Under the pieces are notes generated by a model. That model saw nothing but the letters and a program-made list of their open reading frames with translations, made no database searches and was not told the DNA's origin. Source: Klebsiella quasivariicola (lineage in GTDB: Bacteria; Pseudomonadota; Gammaproteobacteria; Enterobacterales; Enterobacteriaceae). Taken from it: a stretch of DNA of 64,000 nucleotides. This document shows, piece by piece, positions 34,661-43,846 of this stretch. The stretch is taken from positions 4,526,001-4,590,000 of the forward strand of contig NZ_CP022823.1 of assembly GCF_002269255.1 (NCBI RefSeq). The letters are read 5' to 3'. A program made the position numbers and the translations under genes. Numbering within the stretch: the stretch's first letter is position 1; each line of letters opens with the position of its first letter.

Positions 34661-34662
34661 AA
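34642..34662. repeat. Attachment site copy at the gcd side (attR)
   Basis: This 21-bp repeat matches 16857-16877 with one mismatch. On its island side are inverted repeats (GATGATT and AATCATC at 34595-34613; AAGCAT and ATGCTT at 34618-34645) that may bind recombination proteins. Confidence 0.85.
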
Positions 34663-34736
34663 GACTAACCATTTGATTCTAAATATAAATCATCAAAGCC
34701 GCTGCTTTCGCCCCGACGATGACCGGCAAGCCATCC

Positions 34737-34745
34737 AGTATACCA
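34737..34745 (-). promoter_or_regulatory. Candidate native hpt promoter, now facing int
   Basis: On the minus strand TGGTATACT reads as an extended -10 (TG-n-TATACT) about 80 bases upstream of the orphaned hpt start. It points into attR and then the integrase gene. No good -35 is visible. Confidence 0.4.
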
Positions 34746-34787
34746 GCAAAAAGAAATCTTCGGTGCAGGGATTAATAAAGCCCATTT

Positions 34788-34803
34788 TGTGATTCCGATC
34801 ACA
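34788..34803. promoter_or_regulatory. CRP-binding site upstream of gcd
   Basis: TGTGATTCCGATCACA matches the cAMP-CRP consensus TGTGA-N6-TCACA exactly. It lies 61 bases upstream of the gcd ATG and between gcd and the former hpt promoter. Confidence 0.8.
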
Positions 34804-34863
34804 CTTGTTAAAACCTATAATTAATTGCAGTTAAAAAATTAACAAACACATGAGTAACTTTCT

Positions 34864-37254
34864 ATGGCTGAAACAAAGTCTCAACAATCAAGGCTCCTGG
34901 TGACGCTGACTGCGCTATTTGCAGCGTTCTGCGGCCTCTATCTTTTAATCGGCGGAGCATGGCTGGTCGTGCTTGGCGGCTCCTGGTACTACCCTATCGC
35001 TGGTCTGGTGATGCTGGGCGTGACCGTAATGCTGTTCCGCGGCAAACGCGCTGCGCTGTGGCTATACGCCGCGCTGCTGCTGGCGACGATGATCTGGGGC
35101 GTCTGGGAAGTCGGCTTCGACTTCTGGGCGCTGACGCCGCGTAGCGACATCCTCGTCTTCTTTGGTATCTGGTTGATCCTGCCCTTTGTCTGGCGCCGCC
35201 TGCCTATCCCTTCCGCTGGCGCCGTAGGTGCCCTGGTCGTCGCCCTGCTGATTAGCGGCGGCATGCTGACCTGGGCCGGCTTTAACGACCCGCAGGAAGT
35301 CAACGGCACCCTGAGCGCCGACGCCACCCCGGCTGCACCCATCTCCACCGTCGCCGACGGCGACTGGCCGGCCTATGGACGTAACCAGGAAGGCCAGCGC
35401 TTCTCCCCGCTGAAGCAGATTAACGCTGAGAACGTGAAGAATCTGAAGGAAGCCTGGGTGTTCCGCACCGGCGACCTGAAGCTGCCAAACGATCCGGGTG
35501 AAATCACTAACGAAGTGACGCCGATTAAAGTCGGCGACACGCTCTTCCTGTGTACCGCCCACCAGCGTCTGTTCGCCCTCGACGCGGCGACCGGTAAAGA
35601 GAAGTGGCATTTTGACCCGCAGCTGAACGCCGATCCGTCGTTCCAGCACGTTACCTGCCGCGGGGTCTCTTATCACGAAGCGAAAGCGGACAACGCGCCT
35701 GCCGACGTCGTGGCCGACTGTCCGCGCCGCATTATTCTGCCGGTGAACGATGGCCGCCTGTTCGCGGTGAATGCTGACAACGGTAAGCTGTGCGAAACCT
35801 TTGCCAACAAAGGTATTCTCAACCTGCAGACCAACATGCCGGTCACCACGCCGGGCATGTATGAACCCACTTCCCCACCGATTATCACCGATAAGACCAT
35901 CGTGATTGCCGGCGCGGTCACCGATAACTTCTCAACCCGTGAGCCGTCAGGCGTGATCCGCGGCTTTGATGTGAATACCGGTAAACTCTTGTGGGCCTTC
36001 GATCCGGGTGCGAAAGACCCGAACGCCATCCCGAGCGATGAGCACCACTTCACGCTCAACTCACCGAACTCCTGGGCGCCTGCCGCCTACGACGCGAAGC
36101 TGGATCTGGTCTATCTGCCGATGGGCGTGACCACCCCGGATATCTGGGGCGGCAACCGCACGCCGGAGCAAGAGCGCTACGCCAGCTCGATTGTGGCGCT
36201 GAACGCCACCACCGGTAAACTGGCCTGGAGCTACCAGACCGTCCACCACGATCTGTGGGATATGGACATGCCTTCCCAGCCGACGCTGGCTGACATTGAG
36301 GTCAACGGCAAAACCGTGCCGGTCATTTATGCTCCGGCGAAAACCGGTAACATCTTCGTACTGGATCGCCGTAACGGCGAGCTGGTAGTGCCGGCGCCGG
36401 AAAAACCGGTTCCGCAGGGTGCTGCCAAAGGGGATTACGTCACCAAAACCCAGCCCTTCTCCGATCTGAGCTTCCGTCCGAAGAAAGATCTCACCGGGGC
36501 GGACATGTGGGGCGCCACCATGTTCGACCAGCTGGTGTGCCGGGTGATTTTCCATCAATTGCGTTATGAAGGTATCTTCACCCCGCCGTCCGAGCAGGGC
36601 ACCCTCGTCTTCCCGGGTAACCTGGGGATGTTTGAATGGGGCGGTATTTCCGTCGATCCGAACCGTCAGGTGGCTATTGCCAACCCGATGGCGCTGCCGT
36701 TCGTCTCTAAACTGATCCCGCGCGGCCCGGGTAACCCGATGGAGCCACCGAAAGATGCGAAAGGCTCTGGCACCGAGTCCGGCGTGCAGCCGCAGTACGG
36801 TGTCCCGTACGGCGTGACCCTGAACCCGTTCCTGTCGCCGTTTGGCCTGCCGTGCAAACAGCCGGCATGGGGCTATATCTCCGCGCTGGATCTGAAAACC
36901 AATGAAGTGGTATGGAAAAAACGTATCGGTACGCCGCAGGATAGTCTGCCGTTCCCGATGCCGGTTAAGCTGCCGTTCACTATGGGTATGCCAATGCTGG
37001 GCGGGCCGATCTCCACGGCCGGTAACGTTCTGTTCATTGGCGCGACCGCGGATAATTACCTGCGCGCGTACAATATGAGCAATGGTGAGAAACTATGGGA
37101 AGCCCGTCTGCCAGCTGGCGGTCAGGCGACGCCGATGACTTACGAAGTGAATGGCAAACAGTATGTTGTCATCTCTGCCGGCGGTCACGGTTCGTTCGGT
37201 ACTAAAATGGGCGATTACATCGTCGCCTATGCGCTACCGGATGACGCGAAATAA
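34864..37254 (+). CDS. gcd: PQQ-dependent membrane glucose dehydrogenase
   Basis: This 796-residue quinoprotein oxidises glucose to gluconolactone in the periplasm and passes electrons to ubiquinone. The first about 150 residues contain five membrane segments; the rest is an eight-bladed propeller with repeated W-motifs such as GKLLWAFDPG and GKLAWSYQT. In K. pneumoniae PQQ is made by the pqq operon, so the enzyme is active, unlike in E. coli without added PQQ. A CRP site lies upstream and a strong terminator downstream. It converges on cueO. Confidence 0.97.
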   Translation: MAETKSQQSRLLVTLTALFAAFCGLYLLIGGAWLVVLGGSWYYPIAGLVMLGVTVMLFRGKRAALWLYAALLLATMIWGVWEVGFDFWALTPRSDILVFFGIWLILPFVWRRLPIPSAGAVGALVVALLISGGMLTWAGFNDPQEVNGTLSADATPAAPISTVADGDWPAYGRNQEGQRFSPLKQINAENVKNLKEAWVFRTGDLKLPNDPGEITNEVTPIKVGDTLFLCTAHQRLFALDAATGKEKWHFDPQLNADPSFQHVTCRGVSYHEAKADNAPADVVADCPRRIILPVNDGRLFAVNADNGKLCETFANKGILNLQTNMPVTTPGMYEPTSPPIITDKTIVIAGAVTDNFSTREPSGVIRGFDVNTGKLLWAFDPGAKDPNAIPSDEHHFTLNSPNSWAPAAYDAKLDLVYLPMGVTTPDIWGGNRTPEQERYASSIVALNATTGKLAWSYQTVHHDLWDMDMPSQPTLADIEVNGKTVPVIYAPAKTGNIFVLDRRNGELVVPAPEKPVPQGAAKGDYVTKTQPFSDLSFRPKKDLTGADMWGATMFDQLVCRVIFHQLRYEGIFTPPSEQGTLVFPGNLGMFEWGGISVDPNRQVAIANPMALPFVSKLIPRGPGNPMEPPKDAKGSGTESGVQPQYGVPYGVTLNPFLSPFGLPCKQPAWGYISALDLKTNEVVWKKRIGTPQDSLPFPMPVKLPFTMGMPMLGGPISTAGNVLFIGATADNYLRAYNMSNGEKLWEARLPAGGQATPMTYEVNGKQYVVISAGGHGSFGTKMGDYIVAYALPDDAK

Positions 37255-37260
37255 AACGCA

Positions 37261-37287
37261 AAACGGCAACGAAAGTTGCCGTTTTTT
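37261..37287 (+). terminator. Rho-independent terminator of gcd
   Basis: AAACGGCAAC-GAAA-GTTGCCGTTT forms a 10-bp stem with a GAAA loop, ending in a run of seven T. Confidence 0.93.
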
Positions 37288-37327
37288 TGGGTTATCCCAG
37301 CTCCCCACGCTTTCGCGCCGTACCGCC

Positions 37328-38929
37328 CTAAACCGTGAATCCCAACATCATGCCAGTGTCTTCATGCTCCAGCAGATGGCAGTGGGCCATATAGGCAAAC
37401 TCCTTCGGTGCCGGATGATCAAACTTCACTAACACTTCACTAATTTCACCTTCCACGCGGACGGTGTCTTTCCAGCCGCTACGATGCGCCGCAGGCGGCT
37501 TACCGTTCTCGCTGAGGATACGGAACTGGGTGCCGTGGATATGAAACGGATGCAGCATCATGTCGCCCTTACCCGAAATCACCCAGCGCTCATACTGCCC
37601 TCTGGCGGCGGCAAACATCGGCACATTCATGTCGAAGGCTTTGCCGTTGATGCGGTTGGCGTTATGGAAATCAAAGCCCTTTCCTGATGACATGCCATGC
37701 CCCATGCCGGCCCCGTGGTTCATGTTACTCATGTCGCCGTGGTGCATATTCCCCATGCCGCCCGTCCCGCCATGGCCCATCATGCCGTGGTCCATTCCCG
37801 CCATCGCCTGGTCGCCATACTTCTCCATCAGCGCCTGCATGCCCATTCTGTCGAGCATCGGATCCATCGACAGCTGGAGTTGACGCTGCGACAGCCCCGT
37901 CAGGGACGGTAACGCCGGCAGAGCGGCCAGGGTATCCAGCAGCTTGCCGGAGGCAGGAATGACCAGCGGCTGGATGCGCAGCACCGGCTGCGGTTTATCA
38001 AAAGGCGCAATGGCCATGCCCATCTGGCTCACCGGCAGGGTCACCAGATCAAAAGGTTTTCCGTCGCTGGTGTCCACCAGCACCTCAAAGCGTTCCCCCA
38101 TTAATACCGGCAATTCATCGACCTTCACCGGCTCGGCCAACAGACCGCCGTCGCTGGCCACCACGTACAGCGGCCGCTTATCGCTGGTCGCAAAATTAAG
38201 GGAACGGGCATTGCAGCCGTTTAACAAACGCAGGCGTAGCCAGCCGCGCGGCGCGGCATGTTCGGGATAGAGGGCCCCATTGGTCAGTAGCGTATCGCCA
38301 AACCAGCCGACGGCGGCGCTCATCACATCCAGCTGATAGTCGATCTCGCCGGCGGCGGTGAACTTCTTATCCTGGACGATCACCGGCACATCATCGATCC
38401 CCCACTGCTTAGGCAGCAGCAGGCGCCCGCTCTCTTCATCCTCGATCAGCACCAGGCCGGCCAGCCCCATCGCCACCTGCCGGCCGGTGCTCCCATGCTG
38501 ATGCGGATGAAACCAGCAGGTCGCCGCCCGCTGCGTTGGCGTGAAGCTTACCGTGCGGGTGGCGCCCGGCGCGATAACCCCCTGTGGCCCCCCGTCGACC
38601 TCGCCCGGTACCTCCAGACCATGCCAGTGCAGCGTGGTCTCTTCCGCCAGCTGGTTAGTAATATCCACCGTGACGGTCTTCCCCTGCGTCAACTGCAGCG
38701 CAGGGCCCAGCAGCGACCCGTTGTAGCCCCAGGTAGTGGCATTCAGGGCGCCAAACCGCGTTTTGCCCGCCTGGATCCTGAGCGCGATGCGGTTGCGCGC
38801 ATCGGCGGCTAACAGCGACGGTATCGGCAGAGCCGGGCTACTGGCGGCAAAGACCGCCCGGCTCCATAACGGCAATGCGCTGGCCATGCCGACCGCGGCG
38901 GTCAGTTTGAGGAAGTCTCGACGTTGCAT
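37328..38929 (-). CDS. cueO: Periplasmic multicopper oxidase CueO
   Basis: This 533-residue cuprous oxidase protects the periplasm from copper. It begins with a Tat signal (MQRRDFLK) and contains copper ligand motifs HWHGLE, WFHPHQHG, HPFHIHGTQF and HCHLLEHEDTGMM. The methionine/histidine-rich insert (MGMQALMEKYGDQAMAGMD onward, about residues 355-415) is the cuprous-ion loop and is somewhat longer and more Gly/Met/His-rich than in E. coli. The ATG at 38929 has AGGA upstream. The promoter is of the CueR type. Confidence 0.97.
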   Translation of the reverse strand: MQRRDFLKLTAAVGMASALPLWSRAVFAASSPALPIPSLLAADARNRIALRIQAGKTRFGALNATTWGYNGSLLGPALQLTQGKTVTVDITNQLAEETTLHWHGLEVPGEVDGGPQGVIAPGATRTVSFTPTQRAATCWFHPHQHGSTGRQVAMGLAGLVLIEDEESGRLLLPKQWGIDDVPVIVQDKKFTAAGEIDYQLDVMSAAVGWFGDTLLTNGALYPEHAAPRGWLRLRLLNGCNARSLNFATSDKRPLYVVASDGGLLAEPVKVDELPVLMGERFEVLVDTSDGKPFDLVTLPVSQMGMAIAPFDKPQPVLRIQPLVIPASGKLLDTLAALPALPSLTGLSQRQLQLSMDPMLDRMGMQALMEKYGDQAMAGMDHGMMGHGGTGGMGNMHHGDMSNMNHGAGMGHGMSSGKGFDFHNANRINGKAFDMNVPMFAAARGQYERWVISGKGDMMLHPFHIHGTQFRILSENGKPPAAHRSGWKDTVRVEGEISEVLVKFDHPAPKEFAYMAHCHLLEHEDTGMMLGFTV

Positions 38930-38963
38930 ATTCACATCCTTTTATTCTGCGGGCGAATATTTG

Positions 38964-38994
38964 AGCTTAAACCCTACCGTAACGGGAAGGTCAA
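38964..38994 (-). promoter_or_regulatory. CueR-type promoter of cueO
   Basis: On the minus strand TTGACC (-35) and TAAGCT (-10) are separated by exactly 19 bases, the overlong spacer typical of MerR-family promoters. The spacer contains a CTTCCCGTTACGGTAGGG-like dyad, similar to the E. coli copA and cueO operators. Confidence 0.85.
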
Positions 38995-39074
38995 GCAGAA
39001 GAGTAAGAATAAAGATCGGCGCTGTGTAAAGAAGTATGCTAATTTGAAGCGTCGGTGATCTAATGGTAGAAAAA

Positions 39075-39422
39075 ATGAAGACGCTTTTCAGAACAATGGT
39101 ACTCGGCAGCCTGCTTGCTCTCTCCGCCAACAGCTACGCGCTCAGCGAATCAGAAGCGGAAGATATGGCTGATTTAACCGCGGTTTTTGTGTTTCTGAAA
39201 AACGACTGTGGCTACCAGAACCTGCCCAACACGCAGATCCGTCGCGCACTGGTGTTCTTTGCTCAACAGAACCAGTGGGACCTCAGCAACTATGACAGCT
39301 ACAACATGAAAGCGCTTGGCGAAGACAGCTATCGCGATCTCAGCGGCATTAACATTCCGACGGCGAAAAAATGCAAAGCGCTGGCCCGCGATTCACTCAG
39401 CCTGTTGGCTTACGTTAAATAA
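39075..39422 (+). CDS. yacC: Secreted small protein YacC
   Basis: This 115-residue protein with a signal peptide (cleavage after about NSYA, residue 22) is nearly identical to E. coli YacC. Two cysteines (CGYQ and KKCKAL) could form a disulphide in the periplasm. The start at 39075 (MKTLFRTM) matches E. coli; four codons upstream in frame are not conserved. The function has not been established, although the family is related to type II secretion pilot proteins. Confidence 0.92.
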   Translation: MKTLFRTMVLGSLLALSANSYALSESEAEDMADLTAVFVFLKNDCGYQNLPNTQIRRALVFFAQQNQWDLSNYDSYNMKALGEDSYRDLSGINIPTAKKCKALARDSLSLLAYVK

Positions 39423-39669
39423 TGCCTTGCGCGGGCGGCGACGCTCCGCGCCTTTACCATTTCCTTTATCTCACTCGAATAGTTATATTTATTATTGTAT
39501 ATAAATAAATCTTATTCCCCTTCAAACATATCAATCCACCAAATAAATTAAACCCCTACTAATAATGAATTACTAAAAAACTAATAAAATATCATTATTC
39601 ATATATTGCAAAATAAAAAACACCCTTCTAGAATCCGGTGAAAATATACCTACTTCATGGACTGAAATT

Positions 39670-40080
39670 GTGAATATCTCGCCGACTCTTCGTATTATCC
39701 CGCTTACCGCACTTTTATTAGTGGGCTGTAGCAATACCTCATCTCGCCAGCAGGTAAAGCCGATTACCACGCCGCTAACGTCGCAACAACAGGCTGAGCA
39801 GGAGCGCGCTGCCAGCGAACAGGAGCGTATTGAGTCCTGCCGTCAGGCGCTGGATTCGCTTAAAGAGGTGAACCCACAGCAGGCAACTAAACTCAGCAAC
39901 GAGTTCAATGCTCTGGTGCGCGCGGCGTCACAATATAACAAGGTGCGCGAGAAAGTGGCCGATCCAACCCGGATGGGCATTGACTCCATGTATCAGTTCA
40001 AATCTATCAAGCTGTGCTCCGATATCCAAAAAACGCTGATCGATAGCCTGGTACAGCGTGGTGAAAGCAAACAACCATGA
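39670..40080 (+). CDS. Putative outer-membrane lipoprotein
   Basis: This 136-residue protein has a lipoprotein signal with the lipobox LLVGC near residue 20, then a Gln/Glu-rich helical part (TSQQQAEQERAASEQERIES). The start is GTG. A 250-base AT-rich gap separates it from yacC. It overlaps the next gene by 4 bases (ATGA), so lipoprotein and FKBP-like protein are made together. The pair is absent at this site in E. coli K-12. I recognise no named family. Confidence 0.72.
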   Translation: MNISPTLRIIPLTALLLVGCSNTSSRQQVKPITTPLTSQQQAEQERAASEQERIESCRQALDSLKEVNPQQATKLSNEFNALVRAASQYNKVREKVADPTRMGIDSMYQFKSIKLCSDIQKTLIDSLVQRGESKQP

Positions 40081-42011
40081 ACAGAACCGCCACGCTGACC
40101 CCAAAAGCACCTCTGCTGATGCTCGCCGCGGCGCTGGCGCTTTTACCCTCATTTTACGCCGGCGCCGCGCCGGCCTTCCTCGACTACGCGCAGCAGCAAA
40201 CTCAGACGCAAGAAAAAAACGATACTGACACCGTAAAGCAAACGGCAGGGGATCGTCCTAACGCGGATAATAAAAAAAATGCGACCAACACCGCACAGTT
40301 GCAAAAAAAAATCATCAGTCAGCAGGCAACGATTGCGCAAAAAGATAAAACTATTCAGCAATTAAAAAAAGAGCTTACCGCCACGCCGTCAGCAGAAACA
40401 TCCACCGCGAATGACCACGCGGAATTGAATAATAAAATAAAACAATTGCAGAAAGCGTTAGCCGCCGCGACCGCGGAAAATGAGGCGTTGATAAAAAAAG
40501 GGAGCGTTGCCCAGAATAATAATCTGCAGCAAAGCCAGACTGCCGCGCTTAAACAGATTCAGCAACTCACCTCGCAGCTTCAAAACGCCGAAACTGAAAA
40601 TCAGCGGCTCAGCGCGAGCCTCACTACGCTGAATACGGATAAGCAAACGCTGACCACCCGACTGGCCGCCGCGGAAAAAGCACAGCAGACCGCCCTTAAC
40701 CAGGCCAAAGCCCTCGATACTGACAAGCAGTCGCTTATCACCCGGCTGGCCACCGCGGAAAAAGTCCAGCAGATAGCCCTTAACCAGGCTAAAGCTCTCG
40801 ATACTGACAAGCAGTCGCTCATGACTCAACTGGCCGCCGCGGAAAAAGCGCAGCAGACCGCGCTCGAGCATGCCAAAGCCCTTGATGCCGACAAGCAGTC
40901 GCTCGCCAGCCGGTTGGCAGCCGCGGAAAAAGCCAAACAGACTGCTCTCGAGCAGGCCAAAGCGCTTCAGGCCGACAAACAGCCGCAGGCCACCCAGCTG
41001 GCCTCAGTGGAAAAAGCACAGCAGGCGGCTCTCGATAAAGTCAAAGCGCTTGATGCCGATAAGCAGTCTCTCACCGCCCAACTGGCCGCTGCGGAAAAAG
41101 CCAAACAGGACGCCCTCGATCAGGTCACCGCACTTAAGGCCGATAAGCAGTCCCTCTCCACCCGGCTCGCCGCTGCGGAAAAAACGCCACCTGGCCACGA
41201 TACCACCGCCGCGGCCACAAAGAGCGAACCTCCGGAGATGGCGGCGGTTGTTGCGGCCTACCGCCTGCAGGCGGACAAAGACAACGCCCAGCTAAGGATG
41301 AAAGAAGACGAAATCCAGTTGCTGAAAACCCAGCTGTCGGTGCAGCCTAAAATCGCGGGTAGCAAGACTGCCAGCGCCAAACTCAACGCCTCGGGCGAGC
41401 AGCAGGCTTATGCCATCGGCGCCTCAATGGGCACCGAGGCCCTTAACGTCCTCACCACCCGCCGCACACAGGGAATTATCGTCGATGCCGGACTGGTGCT
41501 GCAGGGTATCGAAGATGCCTTTAGCGGGCAGCTTCGCCTCGGAGAACAGGAGCGGAACAAAGCGCTGTTTGACATTTCGCAGCAGGTGTTCCAGAACCTG
41601 AATAAAATCGAACAGAAAAACATCAGCGCGGGCAAAAAATATCAACAGGCGTTTGCGCGCAAAAAAGATGTGGTCTTCAAAGAGGGCGTCTACAGTCGTG
41701 TCGATTACCTGGGTAAAGGTAAAATAAGCGGCAACGACATAGTCACCGTGGTGATCAAAGAGATGCTGACGGATGGGACAGTGATCAACGATATGGAAGC
41801 GAAAGATCAGGCGCTCACCCAGAAGCTGGATGCCTATCCGCCGGTGTTTCGCGGACCGCTGCAACGTCTGCAGAACCACGGTTCCATTACGCTGGTCGTA
41901 CCGCCCGACAAAGCCTATGGCAGTAAAGGACTACCGCCGAAAATCCCGCCTGGCGCCACGATGGTCTATTCCGTACGAATAGTGGATACGCAACCTGCAC
42001 CGGCGAAATAG
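40077..42011 (+). CDS. Exported coiled-coil protein with FKBP-type domain
   Basis: This 644-residue protein has a signal peptide (about residues 1-30), a long predicted coiled coil (about 60-430) and a C-terminal FKBP-like region (about 440-640) made of an FKBP N-terminal dimerisation segment (QQAYAIGASMGTEALNVL) and a PPIase-like domain ending KIPPGATMVYSVRIVD. The coiled coil includes more than six tandem copies of a 28-residue unit, LAAAEKAQQTALNQAKALDT being typical. The architecture suggests a periplasmic chaperone held on a long stalk. Some canonical FKBP active-site residues appear changed. It is co-transcribed with the lipoprotein. Confidence 0.75.
   Translation: MNRTATLTPKAPLLMLAAALALLPSFYAGAAPAFLDYAQQQTQTQEKNDTDTVKQTAGDRPNADNKKNATNTAQLQKKIISQQATIAQKDKTIQQLKKELTATPSAETSTANDHAELNNKIKQLQKALAAATAENEALIKKGSVAQNNNLQQSQTAALKQIQQLTSQLQNAETENQRLSASLTTLNTDKQTLTTRLAAAEKAQQTALNQAKALDTDKQSLITRLATAEKVQQIALNQAKALDTDKQSLMTQLAAAEKAQQTALEHAKALDADKQSLASRLAAAEKAKQTALEQAKALQADKQPQATQLASVEKAQQAALDKVKALDADKQSLTAQLAAAEKAKQDALDQVTALKADKQSLSTRLAAAEKTPPGHDTTAAATKSEPPEMAAVVAAYRLQADKDNAQLRMKEDEIQLLKTQLSVQPKIAGSKTASAKLNASGEQQAYAIGASMGTEALNVLTTRRTQGIIVDAGLVLQGIEDAFSGQLRLGEQERNKALFDISQQVFQNLNKIEQKNISAGKKYQQAFARKKDVVFKEGVYSRVDYLGKGKISGNDIVTVVIKEMLTDGTVINDMEAKDQALTQKLDAYPPVFRGPLQRLQNHGSITLVVPPDKAYGSKGLPPKIPPGATMVYSVRIVDTQPAPAK
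40662..41183 (+). repeat. 84-bp tandem repeats within the coiled-coil gene
   Basis: Units begin at 40662, 40746, 40830, 40914, 40998 and 41082, with a partial seventh at 41166. Each encodes 28 residues (four heptads) starting LAAAEK or a variant. The regular 84-base period and high similarity suggest length variation by slippage or recombination. Confidence 0.88.
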
Positions 42012-42156
42012 TTCCGCGCCCACCGCCCTCTCCGGGCGGTGGCGTTATCCCTGCCGCATTGCTGCAATAACCGCCGTGCATCCTCATCTATAGTTGTCTA
42101 TGATGTTGCACTCGTTTTACGGGTGTAACAGATGTTAACGAAGGAGGAGCCTCATC

Positions 42157-43017
42157 GTGGCCGATTACCCACAGTGGCATGAAACGCTGCATGACCATTT
42201 TGGTCAGTACTTTAGCGTTGATAACGTGCTGTACCACGAAAAAACCGATCATCAGGATCTAATCATCTTTGACAACCGCGCTTTTGGCCGGGTGATGGCG
42301 CTGGATGGCGTCGTACAAACCACCGAACGCGATGAGTTCATCTACCACGAAATGATGACCCACGTGCCGCTGCTGGCTCACGGCAACGCGAAGCATGTGC
42401 TGATCATTGGCGGCGGTGACGGCGCGATGCTGCGCGAAGTCTCTCGTCACCATAGCATCGAAACCATCACCATGGTGGAAATTGACGCTGGGGTAGTCTC
42501 ATTCTGCCGCCAGTACCTGCCCAACCATAGCGCCGGCGCCTATGATGATCCGCGTTTTACGCTGGTGATTGATGATGGCGTCAATTTTGTTAACCAGACA
42601 ACGCAAACGTTTGACGTGATCATTTCTGACTGCACCGACCCTATCGGTCCGGGCGAAAGTCTCTTCACTTCAGCTTTTTATGAAGGCTGCAAACGCTGCC
42701 TGAACCCGGGAGGCATCTTCGTTGCGCAGAACGGTGTCTGCTTCCTGCAACAGGATGAAGCGGTAGGTAGCCATCGCAAGCTGAGCCACTATTTTCGCGA
42801 CGTCAGCTTCTACCAGGCGGCAATTCCAACCTATTACGGCGGGATCATGACCTTTGCCTGGGCAAGCGACAACGAAGCGCTACGTCATCTCTCCAGTGAA
42901 ATCATTCAGGCGCGTTTTCACAAAGCCAACCTGACCTGCCGTTATTACAATCCGGCAATACATACGGCGGCCTTCGCCTTACCACAATATCTGCATGATG
43001 CTCTGTCCGCACCGTGA
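42157..43017 (+). CDS. speE: Spermidine synthase
   Basis: This 286-residue aminopropyltransferase makes spermidine from putrescine and decarboxylated S-adenosylmethionine. The nucleotide-binding motif VLIIGGGDGAMLRE and the catalytic ISDCTDPIGPGESLF are present. The start is GTG preceded by AAGGAGGAG. speD follows 24 bases later and supplies the decarboxylated substrate. Confidence 0.97.
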   Translation: MADYPQWHETLHDHFGQYFSVDNVLYHEKTDHQDLIIFDNRAFGRVMALDGVVQTTERDEFIYHEMMTHVPLLAHGNAKHVLIIGGGDGAMLREVSRHHSIETITMVEIDAGVVSFCRQYLPNHSAGAYDDPRFTLVIDDGVNFVNQTTQTFDVIISDCTDPIGPGESLFTSAFYEGCKRCLNPGGIFVAQNGVCFLQQDEAVGSHRKLSHYFRDVSFYQAAIPTYYGGIMTFAWASDNEALRHLSSEIIQARFHKANLTCRYYNPAIHTAAFALPQYLHDALSAP

Positions 43018-43041
43018 CGCGAAGTAAGGGGGTGAACTAAA

Positions 43042-43836
43042 TTGAAAAAATTGAAGCTGCACGGCTTTAACAACCTGACCAAAAGCCTGAGTTTTTGTAT
43101 CTACGATATCTGTTACGCCAAAACGGCCGAAGAGCGCGACGGCTACATCGCCTATATCGACGAACTCTATAATGCCAATCGCCTGACGGAGATCCTGACA
43201 GAAACCTGTTCTATTATTGGCGCCAATATCCTGAATATCGCCCGCCAGGATTATGAGCCCCAGGGCGCCAGCGTGACCATTCTGGTCAGCGAAGAACCTG
43301 TCGATCCTAAGCTGATTGACCAGACCGAACACCCCGGCCCGCTACCGGAAACCGTGGTTGCCCATCTCGATAAGAGCCATATCTGCGTGCATACCTACCC
43401 GGAGAGCCATCCGGAAGGCGGGCTGTGTACTTTCCGCGCCGATATCGAAGTGTCAACCTGCGGCGTCATTTCACCGCTCAAAGCGCTGAACTATCTGATC
43501 CACCAGCTGGAATCAGACATTGTGACCATTGACTACCGCGTGCGCGGCTTTACCCGCGATATCAACGGGATGAAGCATTTTATCGATCATGAAATTAATT
43601 CGATTCAGAACTTTATGTCTGACGACATGAAGTCGCTGTATGACATGGTCGACGTCAACGTTTATCAGGAAAATATCTTCCATACCAAAATGTTGCTCAA
43701 GGAATTCGACCTTAAGCACTATATGTTCCATACCCGACCGGAAGAGTTAACCGTCGAAGAGCGCAAGGTCATTACCGACCTGCTGTGGAAAGAGATGCGC
43801 GAGATTTACTACGGCCGCAATATCCCTGCCGTGTAA
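43042..43836 (+). CDS. speD: S-adenosylmethionine decarboxylase proenzyme, TTG start
   Basis: This 264-residue pyruvoyl enzyme provides the aminopropyl donor for SpeE. Self-cleavage occurs between Lys111 and Ser112 in HLDKSHICVHTY. The start codon is TTG, preceded by AAGGGGG, and gives MKKLKLHGFNNL as in E. coli; no ATG fits. It is co-transcribed with speE. Confidence 0.97.
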   Translation: MKKLKLHGFNNLTKSLSFCIYDICYAKTAEERDGYIAYIDELYNANRLTEILTETCSIIGANILNIARQDYEPQGASVTILVSEEPVDPKLIDQTEHPGPLPETVVAHLDKSHICVHTYPESHPEGGLCTFRADIEVSTCGVISPLKALNYLIHQLESDIVTIDYRVRGFTRDINGMKHFIDHEINSIQNFMSDDMKSLYDMVDVNVYQENIFHTKMLLKEFDLKHYMFHTRPEELTVEERKVITDLLWKEMREIYYGRNIPAV

Positions 43837-43846
43837 TGCCTGACAT

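Larger units (their letters stand above)
16857..34662. mobile_element. Integrated phage satellite (PICI/P4-like) at the 5' end of hpt
   Basis: This 17.8-kb island is bounded by the hpt-derived direct repeats and splits the hpt-gcd neighbourhood that is contiguous in E. coli. It carries an integrase just inside the right end, an AlpA-like regulator, a DUF927 replication protein with an iteron origin, an Ec67-type retron, a Nu1/TerS-like gene, a small tail/injection-type operon and AT-rich cargo. No capsid, portal, large terminase or conjugation genes are present. Those absences together with int, alpA, rep, ori and terS-like genes suggest a helper-dependent satellite. Calling it a PICI rather than a decayed prophage is inference. 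Confidence 0.82.

Noticed and set aside
16857..34662. A tRNA-targeted integration site or a complete prophage
   Set aside because: No tRNA gene was found at either end, and no capsid, portal, large-terminase or lysis genes are present.
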